The notes under the pieces were generated by a model. That model worked only from the letters and a program-made list of their open reading frames with translations, ran no database searches and had not been told where the DNA came from. From assembly GCF_000686805.1 (NCBI RefSeq), contig NZ_KK366018.1, positions 161,759 to 225,758 on the forward strand: a DNA stretch of 64,000 nucleotides, read 5' to 3'. Positions 44,270 through 54,109 of the stretch are shown in pieces. A program made the position numbers and the translations under genes. Each line of letters opens with the position of its first letter. The first letter of the stretch is position 1. This stretch comes from Bacillus sp. UNC41MFS5. GTDB lineage: Bacteria; Bacillota; Bacilli; Bacillales_B; DSM-18226.

Positions 44270-44287
44270 AATAACTTTCTTGTTATT
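44270..44287 (+). promoter_or_regulatory. palindrome upstream of citB, possible CcpC-type site
   Basis: AATAAC-TTTCTT-GTTATT is a perfect 6+6 palindrome 126 bp before the citB start. B. subtilis citB is repressed by CcpC through an ATAA-N7-TTAT dyad; here the ATAA/TTAT arms are 8 apart, so the match is close but not exact. Confidence 0.4.
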
Positions 44288-44412
44288 TACTTATGAATTA
44301 GGTTGTATTAAGATAAGAATTGTGAGAAAAGTTACGACGGATGGGAAAATTCAAACTTTTCGACTTTTCATTTAATTTGGTGAATTATGACGAATGAGGG
44401 GGTTTTTAACAC

Positions 44413-47118
44413 ATGGTTAAAAACGATGTATTTAACGCACGAGCTTCTTTTGAAGCCAATGGTAAACGTTATCACTATTACCGTCTAAGTGCACTTGAAG
44501 AGGCAGGAATCGGTAACGTTTCAAAATTGCCTTACTCAGTAAAAGTTTTACTTGAATCTGTACTTCGCCAATATGATGGCCGCGTAATTGCAAAAGAGCA
44601 CGTTGAAAACTTAGCAAAATGGGGAACAGCTGAACTTAAAGAGGTAGATGTTCCATTCAAACCTTCACGTGTAATCCTTCAAGACTTCACAGGAGTTCCA
44701 GCAGTGGTAGACCTTGCTTCTCTAAGAAAAGCAATGGCTGACCTAGGCGGGGATCCGGACAAAATTAATCCTGAGAAAACAGTAGACCTTGTCATCGATC
44801 ACTCTGTACAGGTTGATGCATATGGATCTAGTGATTCTTTACGAGTGAACATGGATTTAGAATTTGAACGTAATGCAGAGCGTTACCAGTTCTTAAGCTG
44901 GGCTCAAAAATCATTCAATAACTATCGCGCTGTTCCGCCTGCAACAGGTATTGTTCACCAAGTAAACCTTGAATACTTGGCTGACGTTGTTCACGTGGCT
45001 GAAGTTGATGGTGAATTAGAAGCTTACCCAGATACATTAGTTGGTACAGACTCACATACAACAATGATCAATGGTATTGGTGTTCTAGGCTGGGGCGTTG
45101 GCGGTATTGAAGCTGAAGCTGGAATGTTAGGACAGCCTTCATACTTCCCTGTACCTGAAGTTGTTGGTGTTAAGTTAACGGGCGAACTTCCAAATGGAGC
45201 AACAGCAACTGACTTAGCATTAAAAGTAACTCAAGTACTTCGCAGTAAGGGTGTTGTTGGTAAATTCGTTGAATTCTTCGGCCCGGGTGTATCTGTACTT
45301 CCACTTGCTGACCGTGCAACGATTGCAAACATGGCTCCTGAATACGGTGCAACATGCGGATTCTTCCCAATTGATGATGAATCACTAGCATATTTGCGCT
45401 TAACAGGCCGTGAAGAAGATCAAATTAATGTGGTTGAACAATACTGTAAAGCTAATGGCTTATTCTTTGATTCATCATTTGAGCCGGTTTACACCAATGT
45501 AGTTGAAATCGACCTTTCTGAAATTGAAGCAAATCTTTCTGGCCCTAAGCGCCCACAAGATTTACTCCCACTTTCAAAAATGAAAGAAGAATTCGTAAAA
45601 GCTGTTTCTGCACCTCAAGGAAACCAAGGCTTTGGCTTACAAGCAAATGAACTTGATAAGTCCGCTACAGTTAAATTTAACAATGGCGACGAAACAACTA
45701 TTAAAACTGGGGCAGTTGCGATTGCATCAATCACAAGCTGTACAAACACATCTAACCCTTACGTTTTAGTAGGTGCAGGACTTGTTGCGAAAAAAGCTGT
45801 TGAATTAGGAATGGAAGTTCCAAAATTCGTGAAAACTTCTTTAGCACCAGGATCTAAAGTTGTAACTGGATATCTTCGTGATTCTGGCTTACTTCCTTAC
45901 CTAGAGCAAATCGGCTTCAACCTAGTTGGTTACGGCTGTACAACATGTATCGGTAACTCCGGTCCATTAAAAGAAGAAATTGAAAAAACAATCGCTGAAA
46001 ACGATCTTTTAGTTACATCAGTACTTTCCGGTAACCGTAACTTCGAAGGCCGTATTCATCCGCTTGTAAAAGCTAACTACCTTGCTTCACCACCATTAGT
46101 TGTTGCTTACGCCCTTGCTGGAACTGTAAACATCGACTTCGCTTCTGAAGCAATTGGTAAAGATAAAGATGGAAACGATGTATTCTTCAAGGATATCTGG
46201 CCATCAACTGCTGAAGTTAATGATGTAGTTAAACGCACGGTTACTCCTGAATTATTCCGCAGCGAATATGCGAACGTGTTTGGTGACAACGAGCGTTGGA
46301 ACGAGATCAAAACAAGCAATGAGCCATTATATACTTGGGATGAAGATTCAACTTATATTGCCAACCCACCGTTCTTTGAAGGCTTATCACCAGAACCAGG
46401 TACTGTTGAACCATTAACAGGACTTCGTGTAGTAGGTAAGTTTGGTGATTCTGTAACAACTGACCATATTTCACCAGCAGGAGCTATTGGTAAAAATACT
46501 CCAGCAGGGAAATATCTGCTTGAAAAAGGCGTTGCGATTCGTGACTTCAACTCTTATGGATCTCGTCGTGGTAACCACGAAGTAATGATGCGTGGAACAT
46601 TCGCAAACATTCGTATTCGTAACCAAATCGCACCAGGTACAGAAGGTGGAGTAACTACCTACTGGCCAACAGGCGAAGTTACATCCATCTATGATGCTTG
46701 CATGAAGTACAAAGAAAACGGCACTGGATTAATTGTCCTTGCTGGTAAAGATTACGGAATGGGCTCTTCACGTGACTGGGCTGCGAAAGGAACTAACCTT
46801 TTAGGTATTAAAACAGTTCTTGCTGAAAGCTTCGAACGTATTCACCGTTCAAACCTTGTGTTAATGGGTGTGCTTCCACTTCAATTTAAAGAGGGCGAAA
46901 GCGCTGAAACACTTGGATTAACTGGTAAAGAAACCATTGATGTTCAAGTAGGCGAAGAGGTAAAACCACGTGATCTTCTTAAAGTAACAGCAACTGACGA
47001 AGCTGGTAACAAGAAAGAATTTGAAGTTCTTGTTCGTTTTGACTCAGAAGTTGAAATTGATTACTACCGTCACGGTGGAATTCTTCCAATGGTTCTACGT
47101 GAAAAATTACAAGCTTAA
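44413..47118 (+). CDS. citB: aconitate hydratase (aconitase)
   Basis: A 901-residue TCA cycle enzyme (citrate to isocitrate) of the AcnA type. The 4Fe-4S cluster cysteines are C443 (SCTNTSN), C509 and C512 ([10 protein letters not shown]). Also visible are [19 protein letters not shown] and the C-terminal swivel domain with [15 protein letters not shown]. subtilis CitB moonlights as an iron-regulatory RNA-binding protein; that cannot be judged here. gaggggg precedes ATG 44413. Codon use is strongly biased, as in highly expressed genes. Confidence 0.96.
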   Translation: MVKNDVFNARASFEANGKRYHYYRLSALEEAGIGNVSKLPYSVKVLLESVLRQYDGRVIAKEHVENLAKWGTAELKEVDVPFKPSRVILQDFTGVPAVVDLASLRKAMADLGGDPDKINPEKTVDLVIDHSVQVDAYGSSDSLRVNMDLEFERNAERYQFLSWAQKSFNNYRAVPPATGIVHQVNLEYLADVVHVAEVDGELEAYPDTLVGTDSHTTMINGIGVLGWGVGGIEAEAGMLGQPSYFPVPEVVGVKLTGELPNGATATDLALKVTQVLRSKGVVGKFVEFFGPGVSVLPLADRATIANMAPEYGATCGFFPIDDESLAYLRLTGREEDQINVVEQYCKANGLFFDSSFEPVYTNVVEIDLSEIEANLSGPKRPQDLLPLSKMKEEFVKAVSAPQGNQGFGLQANELDKSATVKFNNGDETTIKTGAVAIASITSCTNTSNPYVLVGAGLVAKKAVELGMEVPKFVKTSLAPGSKVVTGYLRDSGLLPYLEQIGFNLVGYGCTTCIGNSGPLKEEIEKTIAENDLLVTSVLSGNRNFEGRIHPLVKANYLASPPLVVAYALAGTVNIDFASEAIGKDKDGNDVFFKDIWPSTAEVNDVVKRTVTPELFRSEYANVFGDNERWNEIKTSNEPLYTWDEDSTYIANPPFFEGLSPEPGTVEPLTGLRVVGKFGDSVTTDHISPAGAIGKNTPAGKYLLEKGVAIRDFNSYGSRRGNHEVMMRGTFANIRIRNQIAPGTEGGVTTYWPTGEVTSIYDACMKYKENGTGLIVLAGKDYGMGSSRDWAAKGTNLLGIKTVLAESFERIHRSNLVLMGVLPLQFKEGESAETLGLTGKETIDVQVGEEVKPRDLLKVTATDEAGNKKEFEVLVRFDSEVEIDYYRHGGILPMVLREKLQA

Positions 47119-47126
47119 GACAGATG

Positions 47127-47157
47127 AACACCATGCCACTTGGCATGGTGTTTTTTA
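47127..47157 (+). terminator. terminator of citB
   Basis: A perfect 11-bp stem (aacaccatgcc / ggcatggtgtt), loop actt, then six T. Confidence 0.9.
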
Positions 47158-47174
47158 AAGAAAGGAAATATACA

Positions 47175-48179
47175 ATGCTCTTACATCAAATAGTAGAGAG
47201 GTATAATCTTGAGGTTACTGACTTAGTACAGATTCACGAGGGCTTTCAAAATACTGTCTATTCGTTTCAACGAGCGGGAAGAAATTATATATTACGAATA
47301 ACCGCGAAGTGCCGTCGGAGGCTGGAAGAGATTGAAAATGAATTTGCGTTTATCTTTGCTTTAGATGAACAGGGAGTAAGGGTGTCACTGCCAATACGTT
47401 CAATACACGGCCGTTTGGTAGAACTCTTTCCTGATCAAGATAAACATGTATTCGTCACTGTTTTCGAAAAAGCTTCAGGTAAACCTGTAGACGTAACTGA
47501 CAAACACATTTGGAACGAAGCATTTTTTTATCAGTGGGGCATGGTGATAGGGGCCATGCATGATGCATCAAAAGGAATCAATAAAAAGCTGACCAGACCT
47601 GTGTGGAATTGTGAAGACCCTGATTTATTAGGGTTACTACCGCAAATGAACTCTGTGCAAATCAAACAACAATACATACATTTGCTGAACAAATTAAAAA
47701 GCTTCTCTCCAACACCCGAAAATTTTGGTCTTATACATAACGATCTCCATCAAGGTAATTTCTTAGTTGATAATGGCAAAATGACGGTCTTTGATTTTGA
47801 TGATTGTGCCTATCATTGGTTTGCTAATGATTTAGCTGTATCCTTTTACCATGCTTACTGGCAGACTACATCTTTTACACCCGAATTCACTAATTTTAGT
47901 AATGTCTTCTGGGAACATTTTTTAAAGGGATATAATCAGAAAAATGAACTGACAAAAGAGATGATTTTACAAATACCTATTTTCTTAAAAATAAGGGAGA
48001 TATTCTTATATCATTTATTTTTGGAAAAATGGGATCTGGACCATTTAGAAGACTGGCAGAAGTATACTTTATCAGATTTAAAATCAAAGATTGAAAACGG
48101 GATTCCTTATTCAAATATTGATTTTACTTTGCTTAGCGAAGAATTGTTTGACAAAGGTAACGGTTCACTAATACAATAA
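47175..48179 (+). CDS. aminoglycoside phosphotransferase-like (APH/choline kinase fold) kinase
   Basis: A 334-residue protein-kinase-like phosphotransferase. An N-terminal Gly-less loop (HEGFQNTVYSF) is followed by the Lys strand (YILRIT), the catalytic loop FGLIHNDLHQGNFL and the metal motif TVFDFDDCAYHWF. Family members phosphorylate small molecules (aminoglycosides, choline, homoserine, fructosamine); Bacillus relatives such as YerI are of unknown function, so resistance should not be assumed. ATG 47175 follows aaaggaaa; an in-frame ATG at 47124 lies in the citB terminator. Confidence 0.82.
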   Translation: MLLHQIVERYNLEVTDLVQIHEGFQNTVYSFQRAGRNYILRITAKCRRRLEEIENEFAFIFALDEQGVRVSLPIRSIHGRLVELFPDQDKHVFVTVFEKASGKPVDVTDKHIWNEAFFYQWGMVIGAMHDASKGINKKLTRPVWNCEDPDLLGLLPQMNSVQIKQQYIHLLNKLKSFSPTPENFGLIHNDLHQGNFLVDNGKMTVFDFDDCAYHWFANDLAVSFYHAYWQTTSFTPEFTNFSNVFWEHFLKGYNQKNELTKEMILQIPIFLKIREIFLYHLFLEKWDLDHLEDWQKYTLSDLKSKIENGIPYSNIDFTLLSEELFDKGNGSLIQ

Positions 48180-48239
48180 AACTAACAAACGAAAAGGAAT
48201 GATTAAGGGCCGATGAAATTATAATCTTATTTTTCAGAC

Positions 48240-48417
48240 ATGATTCGAATAACGAAAAATGTTGAACCTGAAGAATAGGATTAGTATGTCCTTTTTTATG
48301 TCCTAAATCGTTTAAATGCCATTACAACAAAACCTTGTATAGGGTTATTTGTTGTGTCATTAACGACATATATACGACATAAATCTCTCTTCAGGTTCAA
48401 GCGAAGGGAGTTTTTTT
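48240..48417 (+). promoter_or_regulatory. attenuator leader of the ABC-F gene
   Basis: The terminator CTCTCTTC (48385-48392) / GAAGGGAG (48403-48410) is followed by seven T and ends at the start codon. Its 3' arm is also the ribosome binding site. GAACCTGAAG (48264-48273) is perfectly complementary to CTTCAGGTTC (48389-48398), which overlaps the terminator 5' arm, so an antiterminator can form. Short frames (MKL stop at 48213; MIRITKNVEPEE at 48240, which contains the antiterminator strand) could sense stalled ribosomes. Confidence 0.7.
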
Positions 48418-50148
48418 ATGCTTACAAATCAGCAGACAGTTATAAAAGTAATCGACTTAGAAAAAAGTTTTCATTTAAGGAAGGTATTGGACAATATTCA
48501 ATTTGATATAAAAAACGGGGAACGGATCGGGCTAGTTGGCTATAATGGAACCGGAAAAACCACTTTGGCAAACATCCTTTTCGGGAAAATTGCACCTGAT
48601 AAAGGTATCGTAGAAAAATCAAAGGATTTAACGATTGGCTATCTTTCCCAATCCATTGATTATCAGGTTAGTGATTTTCAGCAGTCTTTATCAGGAAATA
48701 CCAAAAATCATTTGCTCGAGCATGCGAGTATGTTAGGTCTCACGAAGGTTTATAACTGGGAAGATGAGCGTCTAGGACATTTAAGTGGCGGGGAAAAATT
48801 AAAGTTGGCATTAGCAATGGTTTGGGCTTCCAAACCGGACTTTTTAATTTTGGATGAACCAACGAACCATTTAGATTATAAAGGGATCGAGTGGTTGGTT
48901 TCTGAATTAGAGAATTTCCGGGGACCCGTCCTTATTATCTCTCATGATCGGCATTTCTTAGATAAAACAGTTACTAGAATTTTTGAATTAGAAAATAGCA
49001 AAATTAATTTTTACAATGGAAACTATAGTGACTATCGTAAAGAGAAGCAGCAAAAAATTGAAAATAAGAAGCACCAATATGATGTCCAGCAGCAAAAAAT
49101 AAAAGAAGTGGAAACACAAATTACTCAATTAAAATCCTGGTCTGATAAAGCCCATCGCGATTCTACAAAAAAAGGGAAGGGGCCAAGCAAAAGACAAAAT
49201 GGGATTAAGGAATATCATCGGGTAAAGGCTAAAAAAACCGACAATCAAGTGAAGTCCAAAATGAAACGCCTGCAAAATGAGCTCGAAAAAAACAAGCTCG
49301 AAAAACCTTTAGATGAAGTTCAAATAAGGTTTCAATTTGACGCGCAAGGGAAGAGAGGCAAACGTATTGTCGAGGCGAAAAATTTAACCAAATCATATGA
49401 GAATCGGACGCTTTTTCATCATTCCAACTTCTATATTAACTACGGAGAACGGATCGGCCTTTTTGGTGAAAATGGCTGCGGCAAAACGACCTTCATAAAA
49501 ATGTTGTTAGAACAAGAAGGTTGTTCTAATGGAGAGTTGTGGAGAAGCGACACTATAACAATCGCCTATCTGAGTCAAGATGTGGATGATTTGCCCTCCG
49601 AAAAAACGGCCATTGACGCACTGGGATTCACTGATCGGGAAAGTGTTCTAAAAGCTAGAACCCTATTGGCCAATATCGGCTTAAAAGAAGCACTAATTAC
49701 AAAGCCAATTGGAACATTGAGTTTGGGGGAACGAACAAGAGTAAAACTCGTCGATTTATTAATGAAGGAATATGATGTTCTTATACTTGATGAGCCAACC
49801 AATCATCTAGATTTGCCGAGTAGAGAGCAGCTTGAAAATACATTGTCGGAGTTCTCCGGGACGATTATTACCGTCTCCCATGACTATTATTTTCTCAATA
49901 AACTTTGCGACCGGTTGCTTGTATTTGAAAACCAAAAAATCAGACGGATTGAGATGAAACCTGAAGAATATTTAAATCAGGGTGAAAATGAGAAGGATAC
50001 CTTAAAACAGTCACTACTAATAATCGAAAACAAGATTGCGACAATTTTGGGACAGTTATCATTTATTGATCAAAAGGACCCTCGGTATCCCGAACTAGAC
50101 CAAGAATTTAATAACCTTCTTAAGCAAAAACGAAAACTAATGGGCTAA
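48418..50148 (+). CDS. ABC-F ribosomal protection protein (antibiotic resistance type)
   Basis: A 576-residue soluble protein with two ABC ATPase domains and no membrane part. Domain 1: GLVGYNGTGKTTLA, LSGGEKLKLALAM, FLILDEPTNHLD. A linker (about 190-300) contains WSDKAHRDSTKKGKGPSKRQ, the ribosome-reaching element. Domain 2: GLFGENGCGKTTFI, LSLGERTRVKL, VLILDEPTNHLD. It is of the VmlR/Vga/Msr group that dislodges ribosome-binding drugs such as lincosamides, streptogramins and pleuromutilins. The terminator-type leader directly upstream supports drug-induced expression. The exact drug range cannot be read from sequence. Confidence 0.87.
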   Translation: MLTNQQTVIKVIDLEKSFHLRKVLDNIQFDIKNGERIGLVGYNGTGKTTLANILFGKIAPDKGIVEKSKDLTIGYLSQSIDYQVSDFQQSLSGNTKNHLLEHASMLGLTKVYNWEDERLGHLSGGEKLKLALAMVWASKPDFLILDEPTNHLDYKGIEWLVSELENFRGPVLIISHDRHFLDKTVTRIFELENSKINFYNGNYSDYRKEKQQKIENKKHQYDVQQQKIKEVETQITQLKSWSDKAHRDSTKKGKGPSKRQNGIKEYHRVKAKKTDNQVKSKMKRLQNELEKNKLEKPLDEVQIRFQFDAQGKRGKRIVEAKNLTKSYENRTLFHHSNFYINYGERIGLFGENGCGKTTFIKMLLEQEGCSNGELWRSDTITIAYLSQDVDDLPSEKTAIDALGFTDRESVLKARTLLANIGLKEALITKPIGTLSLGERTRVKLVDLLMKEYDVLILDEPTNHLDLPSREQLENTLSEFSGTIITVSHDYYFLNKLCDRLLVFENQKIRRIEMKPEEYLNQGENEKDTLKQSLLIIENKIATILGQLSFIDQKDPRYPELDQEFNNLLKQKRKLMG

Positions 50149-50183
50149 AACAACTATAGATAAAATCAGTAAAGATTAAAATT

Positions 50184-50216
50184 AAAGGTCCTCAATTGGT
50201 TCGATTGAGGACCTTT
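50184..50216 (+). terminator. terminator
   Basis: A perfect 13-bp stem, aaaggtcctcaat / attgaggaccttt, with a 7-base loop, between the convergent ABC-F and epimerase genes. Confidence 0.8.
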
Positions 50217-50246
50217 AATCATTTTCAACAATCTAGCAAATACTGA

Positions 50247-51284
50247 TCAATTTTTAGTCAATAAATTTAGAAGTTTTTTCTCTTTATCCGCCCGTATCCC
50301 AGCATTCCACTCATCCTCAGTCAATTGGCGGGTTTTCTCCCATTCATAAATATCAGTGATACTATCTTCAAGAGGCCTAAATGAAAGACCACTCTGAATG
50401 GCTTTATCAACATTGATAGAAAATGCACCTTTCCATGGCTCCACTGACTCAGATGACAATGGATAATTCTCGGGCACCCAAAGCGGCATTTCCGTCCATG
50501 GGGCTACTTTTTGATCCAGAAGAAATTGTTCCTCGGCCCAAACCACATCTGCATTTGAACCTGTCACTTTAATACATGTATCAACAAACTCTTTTATCGT
50601 TAATGGATAATCAGGACCCGTTGCATTAAAAGTTCCAGCGGAATGCTTCTCTTCCATATCGAGTATCCAGTTAGCCATGTCTTTGTTGTCAATCATCTGC
50701 ACCCGGCGGTTCGGATTTCCAGGTACCAATACCTTGCCGCCTTTTGCGATTCTATTCACCCAATAGGGAACACGGTCAGTATAATCATTTGGCCCAATTA
50801 ATTGACCGGCACGTATATTTAATACACGCCCCGGCATATTTTTCTCAGCTATTTGTTCACATAAAGCCTTAAAATGTCCGTAATATTGATAGATGGGTCC
50901 GTCGGCATCCATCGAAAGCTGATTTGCTTCCTCGATTGACATTTTCAAGACAGAGTAGTTTTCATCCAAATTCTCCTGAATCCAATCTTGATAGACAGAA
51001 ATACTCGAAATAAACGTATAATGCTGGACTTGGTCTCTTAATAAGTTGGTTGTGTTCTGGACTGTATAGGGAATAAACCCGCTTGTATCAAGTACAGCAT
51101 CCCAATAGCGATTTTGAAGCGCTTTCAAATTTCCAAATCGATTTCCATAGAGAACTTCGATATCCTTAATTCCGGGACTTTGAATTCCACGATTAAATAT
51201 GGTGACTTCATGATTGCGTTTTAAAGCTTCTTCTACGAATGTTTTTCCTAAAAAGCGGCTTCCACCTAATACAAGTATCTTCAA
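50247..51284 (-). CDS. NAD-dependent epimerase/dehydratase-family (SDR) protein
   Basis: A 345-residue extended SDR protein: NAD motif KILVLGGSRFLGKTFVEEAL at the start, FISSISVYQDWI (catalytic Ser region), IYQYYGHFKALCEQ (Tyr/Lys region, with YxxxK kept as YGHFK), LNIRAGQLIGPNDYTDR, and VQMIDNKDMANWILDM. It resembles the family of Bacillus sugar-nucleotide epimerase-like proteins of unknown substrate. TTG 51284 follows gggggga; ATG 51302 is upstream without a site. Confidence 0.75.
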   Translation of the reverse strand: MKILVLGGSRFLGKTFVEEALKRNHEVTIFNRGIQSPGIKDIEVLYGNRFGNLKALQNRYWDAVLDTSGFIPYTVQNTTNLLRDQVQHYTFISSISVYQDWIQENLDENYSVLKMSIEEANQLSMDADGPIYQYYGHFKALCEQIAEKNMPGRVLNIRAGQLIGPNDYTDRVPYWVNRIAKGGKVLVPGNPNRRVQMIDNKDMANWILDMEEKHSAGTFNATGPDYPLTIKEFVDTCIKVTGSNADVVWAEEQFLLDQKVAPWTEMPLWVPENYPLSSESVEPWKGAFSINVDKAIQSGLSFRPLEDSITDIYEWEKTRQLTEDEWNAGIRADKEKKLLNLLTKN

Positions 51285-51376
51285 AAATATCCCCCCATTC
51301 ATTCATACTTCTATTTTAACAAATTTTCACACAATTTAGTTAACTTATCAGAGCGACAAATAAAAAAATGAAAGTA

Positions 51377-51404
51377 TTGCATATGTCTCTGATATTGTTA
51401 AAAT
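51377..51404 (+). promoter_or_regulatory. probable mtnA promoter
   Basis: TTGCAT, 16-bp spacer, TAAAAT. No SAM riboswitch is seen between it and mtnA. Confidence 0.5.
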
Positions 51405-51478
51405 TACATTGGGTGAAGTTGAAGAAATGATTCTAAAAACTTAACAAGAATTTACATAAAAGTGAAAGGATGTTTTAC

Positions 51479-52528
51479 ATGGAAAACACATACTTACAAT
51501 CCGTTTCCTATGAAAACGGAGTTCTAAAAATACTCGATCAAACCAAAATACCGAACATTACAGAATTTCTCGAAACCAGAAAAATTGAAGATGCTTGGGA
51601 TGCCATTAAGCAGCTAAAAGTTCGAGGGGCGCCAGCGATTGGCATAGCTGCCGCATACGGGTTAGTGCTTGGATTCAAGGATGCCCCGGAAAATTCTTTT
51701 GAGGATTTTTATGGACATTTAAAAAAGCAATCAGATTATTTAGCATCTTCACGACCAACAGCCGTCAACTTGTTTTGGGCTTTGAAGCGAATGAATGAAC
51801 GAGCACTTAAAGAGAAAGAATTACCGATTAATCAAATCAAAGAAGCATTGGAAGAAGAAGCCCATAACATTCGTAATGAAGATGAAGAAGTATGTCGGAC
51901 AATCGGAGAGCATGCATTAAACCTTTTAGAGGACGGGATGGGGATTCTAACACATTGCAATGCGGGTGGGATCGCTACAGCGAGATATGGAACAGCCTTA
52001 GCACCACTTTATTTAGCAAAAGAAAAGGGCTGGGATATCAAAGTTTTTGCTGATGAAACAAGACCGCTGCTACAAGGGGCGCGATTAACTGCATGGGAAC
52101 TAATGCAGGCTGGCATAGATGTCACTCTCATAACGGACAATATGGCCGCGATGGTTATGCAAAAGGGCTGGGTTCAAGCAGTGATTGTTGGTTGCGATCG
52201 TGTTGCAGCCAATGGTGATGTAGCCAACAAAATTGGGACATACGGAGTTGCCTTATTAGCAAAAGCCCATAATATACCTTTCTACGTGGCAGCACCAATC
52301 TCCACGATTGATTTGGATACAAAAACAGGTACCGATATTCCAATCGAGGAAAGAGATGCATCCGAAATTACGGATGGCTTTGGAAAAAGGACTGCCCCTG
52401 AAGGTGTGAAAGTGTTTAACCCTGCGTTTGATGTCACACCAAATGAGCTTGTTACCGCAATCATCACCGAAAAGGGTATAATAAAAGGAAATTACCAGGA
52501 AGAACTGGAGAAACTCTTTCAATCCTAA
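51479..52528 (+). CDS. mtnA: methylthioribose-1-phosphate isomerase
   Basis: A 349-residue enzyme of the methionine salvage pathway (MTR-1-P to methylthioribulose-1-P), eIF2B-like fold. The catalytic residues C160 (THCNAGG) and D240 ([11 protein letters not shown]) sit at the family positions. Also [13 protein letters not shown] and [17 protein letters not shown]. In B. subtilis mtnA forms an operon with mtnK under an S-box; here it is alone and without one. ATG 51479 is 8 bases after aaagga; ATG 51470 is too near that site. Confidence 0.93.
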   Translation: MENTYLQSVSYENGVLKILDQTKIPNITEFLETRKIEDAWDAIKQLKVRGAPAIGIAAAYGLVLGFKDAPENSFEDFYGHLKKQSDYLASSRPTAVNLFWALKRMNERALKEKELPINQIKEALEEEAHNIRNEDEEVCRTIGEHALNLLEDGMGILTHCNAGGIATARYGTALAPLYLAKEKGWDIKVFADETRPLLQGARLTAWELMQAGIDVTLITDNMAAMVMQKGWVQAVIVGCDRVAANGDVANKIGTYGVALLAKAHNIPFYVAAPISTIDLDTKTGTDIPIEERDASEITDGFGKRTAPEGVKVFNPAFDVTPNELVTAIITEKGIIKGNYQEELEKLFQS

Positions 52529-52642
52529 GAGCGGATTGTTTTTTGTAAATTGTCACAGTTTCGGCATATCCGTATTTGGTTTCACCTAAGATTATAGTGT
52601 AAAATCAATGTAGCAGATTATGAAGTAAAGGAGGATTCGGGA

Positions 52643-53179
52643 ATGATAAAAAAAGTACTTGCTACCGTAATACTAGTTTCCTTACTTACAGTCGCGATTG
52701 TTCAAGCCATGGATAAGACTTCAGAAACTCCCGAAACGAAAAGTCAAACCACAGCAAGTCAAGAAGGTCTCGCTGTTGGAGCAAAGGCACCTGATTTTGA
52801 ACTCAAAACACTTACCGGCGAAAAGATAAAGCTGTCTAATTTAAAAGGTAAAAAAGTAATGCTTAACTTCTGGGCAACATGGTGTCCTCCATGTAAAGCA
52901 GAAATGCCGGCAATGGAACAATTTTCAAAACAAATGCCTAAGGATGTTGTCATTTTAGCCGTGAACATTGATCCTCAATTAGATGTCCAAGGCTTTGTGG
53001 ATGAAAATAAAATTACTTTTCCAATTCTTCTTGATTCAGAAGATCAAGTAAATGAAACTTATCAAGTCCTATCCATACCAACTACGTATTTTATTGATAG
53101 TAAAGGAAACATTCAGAATAAATATATCGGTGAAATGAAACTTGATGATATGAAAGATTTTACCAGAAAATTAAAATAG
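52643..53179 (+). CDS. membrane-anchored thiol-disulfide oxidoreductase (YneN/ResA-like)
   Basis: A 178-residue protein with an N-terminal signal-anchor (VLATVILVSLLTVAIV), then a TlpA/ResA thioredoxin domain: GAKAPDFELKTLTGEKIKLS, the active site C81-P-P-C84 in FWATWCPPCKAEM, and the cis-Pro loop SIPTTYFID. It reduces disulfides outside the membrane. It corresponds by position to B. subtilis yneN, which sits beside citB and sspN. Its partner protein is unknown. Confidence 0.85.
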   Translation: MIKKVLATVILVSLLTVAIVQAMDKTSETPETKSQTTASQEGLAVGAKAPDFELKTLTGEKIKLSNLKGKKVMLNFWATWCPPCKAEMPAMEQFSKQMPKDVVILAVNIDPQLDVQGFVDENKITFPILLDSEDQVNETYQVLSIPTTYFIDSKGNIQNKYIGEMKLDDMKDFTRKLK

Positions 53180-53181
53180 AT

Positions 53182-53217
53182 TAAAAAAGACGTTGGATTA
53201 TTCCAATGTCTTTTTTC
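53182..53217 (+). terminator. terminator
   Basis: Stem aaaaagacgttgga / tccaatgtcttttt (one G-T pair), loop ttat, directly after the thioredoxin gene. Confidence 0.85.
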
Positions 53218-53318
53218 TTGGGAAAGGCTTTTCTTTAAAATTTTCAAAAAGTTGTAATAATTGCAACCGTTTCCGGGCATAATAACTGTTAGAATAGGAA
53301 CTAAGGACGGTGATACCG

Positions 53319-53450
53319 ATGAGAAAACCAAGAAAACGCTCATTTGCTGAGCTTGTATCTGAAAATAAAACACAACTATTAAAAGATCGCGCTGCGATGG
53401 AAAAAATTGAACAGCGCCTAGAAGAAAAACGTCTCGGAAAAGCAGAATAA
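53319..53450 (+). CDS. FbpB-family small basic protein
   Basis: A 43-residue basic protein: MRKPRKRSFAELVSENKTQL, then LLKDRAAMEKIEQRLEEKR. This is the FbpB pattern; in B. subtilis FbpB is a Fur-regulated helper of the iron-sparing sRNA FsrA. I see no clear Fur box upstream, so iron control is not shown and this may be a paralogue with another role. Site aaggacggtgat precedes ATG 53319. Confidence 0.75.
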   Translation: MRKPRKRSFAELVSENKTQLLKDRAAMEKIEQRLEEKRLGKAE

Positions 53451-53517
53451 CTAAAAAAGTTTACCAATCATGTTTTCCTTCCTTTAGGACAAAATGTAAA
53501 TAAGGAGGGATCATGAC

Positions 53518-53658
53518 ATGGGTAAAAAATATCAAACGAAACGTTTTCAACCAGATCACGTTGGAACACAACCACGTGGTTTTAGCGGGAATAAAGGAAA
53601 GAAAATGAATGATACTTCAGGTGAGCATGCACAAGTAATACAAACAAAAGGTGAATAA
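53518..53658 (+). CDS. sspN: small acid-soluble spore protein N
   Basis: A 46-residue minor SASP: HVGTQPRGFSGNKGKKMND, then TSGEHAQVIQTKGE, which fits SspN (HLGTKPR ... KGEQMHDTSG ... QTKGE). A strong aaggaggg site stands 9 bases before ATG 53518. Next to tlp, as in B. subtilis sspN-tlp. Forespore expression inferred. Confidence 0.9.
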   Translation: MGKKYQTKRFQPDHVGTQPRGFSGNKGKKMNDTSGEHAQVIQTKGE

Positions 53659-53669
53659 CAATGAATTTT

Positions 53670-53705
53670 AGACTTGACTGGTGAAAGCCAGCAAGTCTTT
53701 TTTGT
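53670..53705 (+). terminator. terminator of sspN
   Basis: Stem agacttg-ctgg / ccag-caagtct with one bulge, then TTTTTT. Confidence 0.8.
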
Positions 53706-53784
53706 TTTTGAAAAATTCTTGTTTATTTTTTTCAGTCCGTAACAAACTATATCTGTACCAATTACACCCTAGGAGGAAATTACA

Positions 53785-54015
53785 ATGGCATATAATAACA
53801 AACCGAATCCAGATGACCGCAGTGATAATGTTGAAAAGCTTCAAGCGATGATTCAGAATACGGAAAATAATATCGAAGCAGCTGAGGAATCATTAGCCCT
53901 TACTGACAGCGAGACTCAACGCCAGGAAATTGAGGCGAAGAACGAGCGCCGCCGGGAAAGCATTGAATCGTTCCGGTCAGAAATTAAGGATGAAGCAAAT
54001 AACCAACAAAGCTAA
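53785..54015 (+). CDS. tlp: small acid-soluble spore protein Tlp
   Basis: A 76-residue thioredoxin-like SASP, rich in Asn, Glu and helices: [33 protein letters not shown], and [19 protein letters not shown]. Despite its name it has no thioredoxin CxxC. aggaggaa lies 8 bases before ATG 53785. The neighbour of sspN, as in B. subtilis. Confidence 0.93.
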   Translation: MAYNNKPNPDDRSDNVEKLQAMIQNTENNIEAAEESLALTDSETQRQEIEAKNERRRESIESFRSEIKDEANNQQS

Positions 54016-54026
54016 TAACAATTGTA

Positions 54027-54058
54027 TGACCTGTTCATTGTGGACAGGTCTTTTGTTT
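54027..54058 (+). terminator. terminator of tlp
   Basis: Stem gacctgt / acaggtc around cattgtgg-type loop, followed by TTTT. Confidence 0.7.
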
Positions 54059-54109
54059 AGGTATGGAGTGATTGTTATGGTAAGATAGAAGGGAAATTTT
54101 GAAGAAGAA

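Noticed and set aside
51303..51478. SAM-I riboswitch expected before mtnA
   Set aside because: The spacer is too short and lacks S-box motifs; only a promoter-like sequence is seen.
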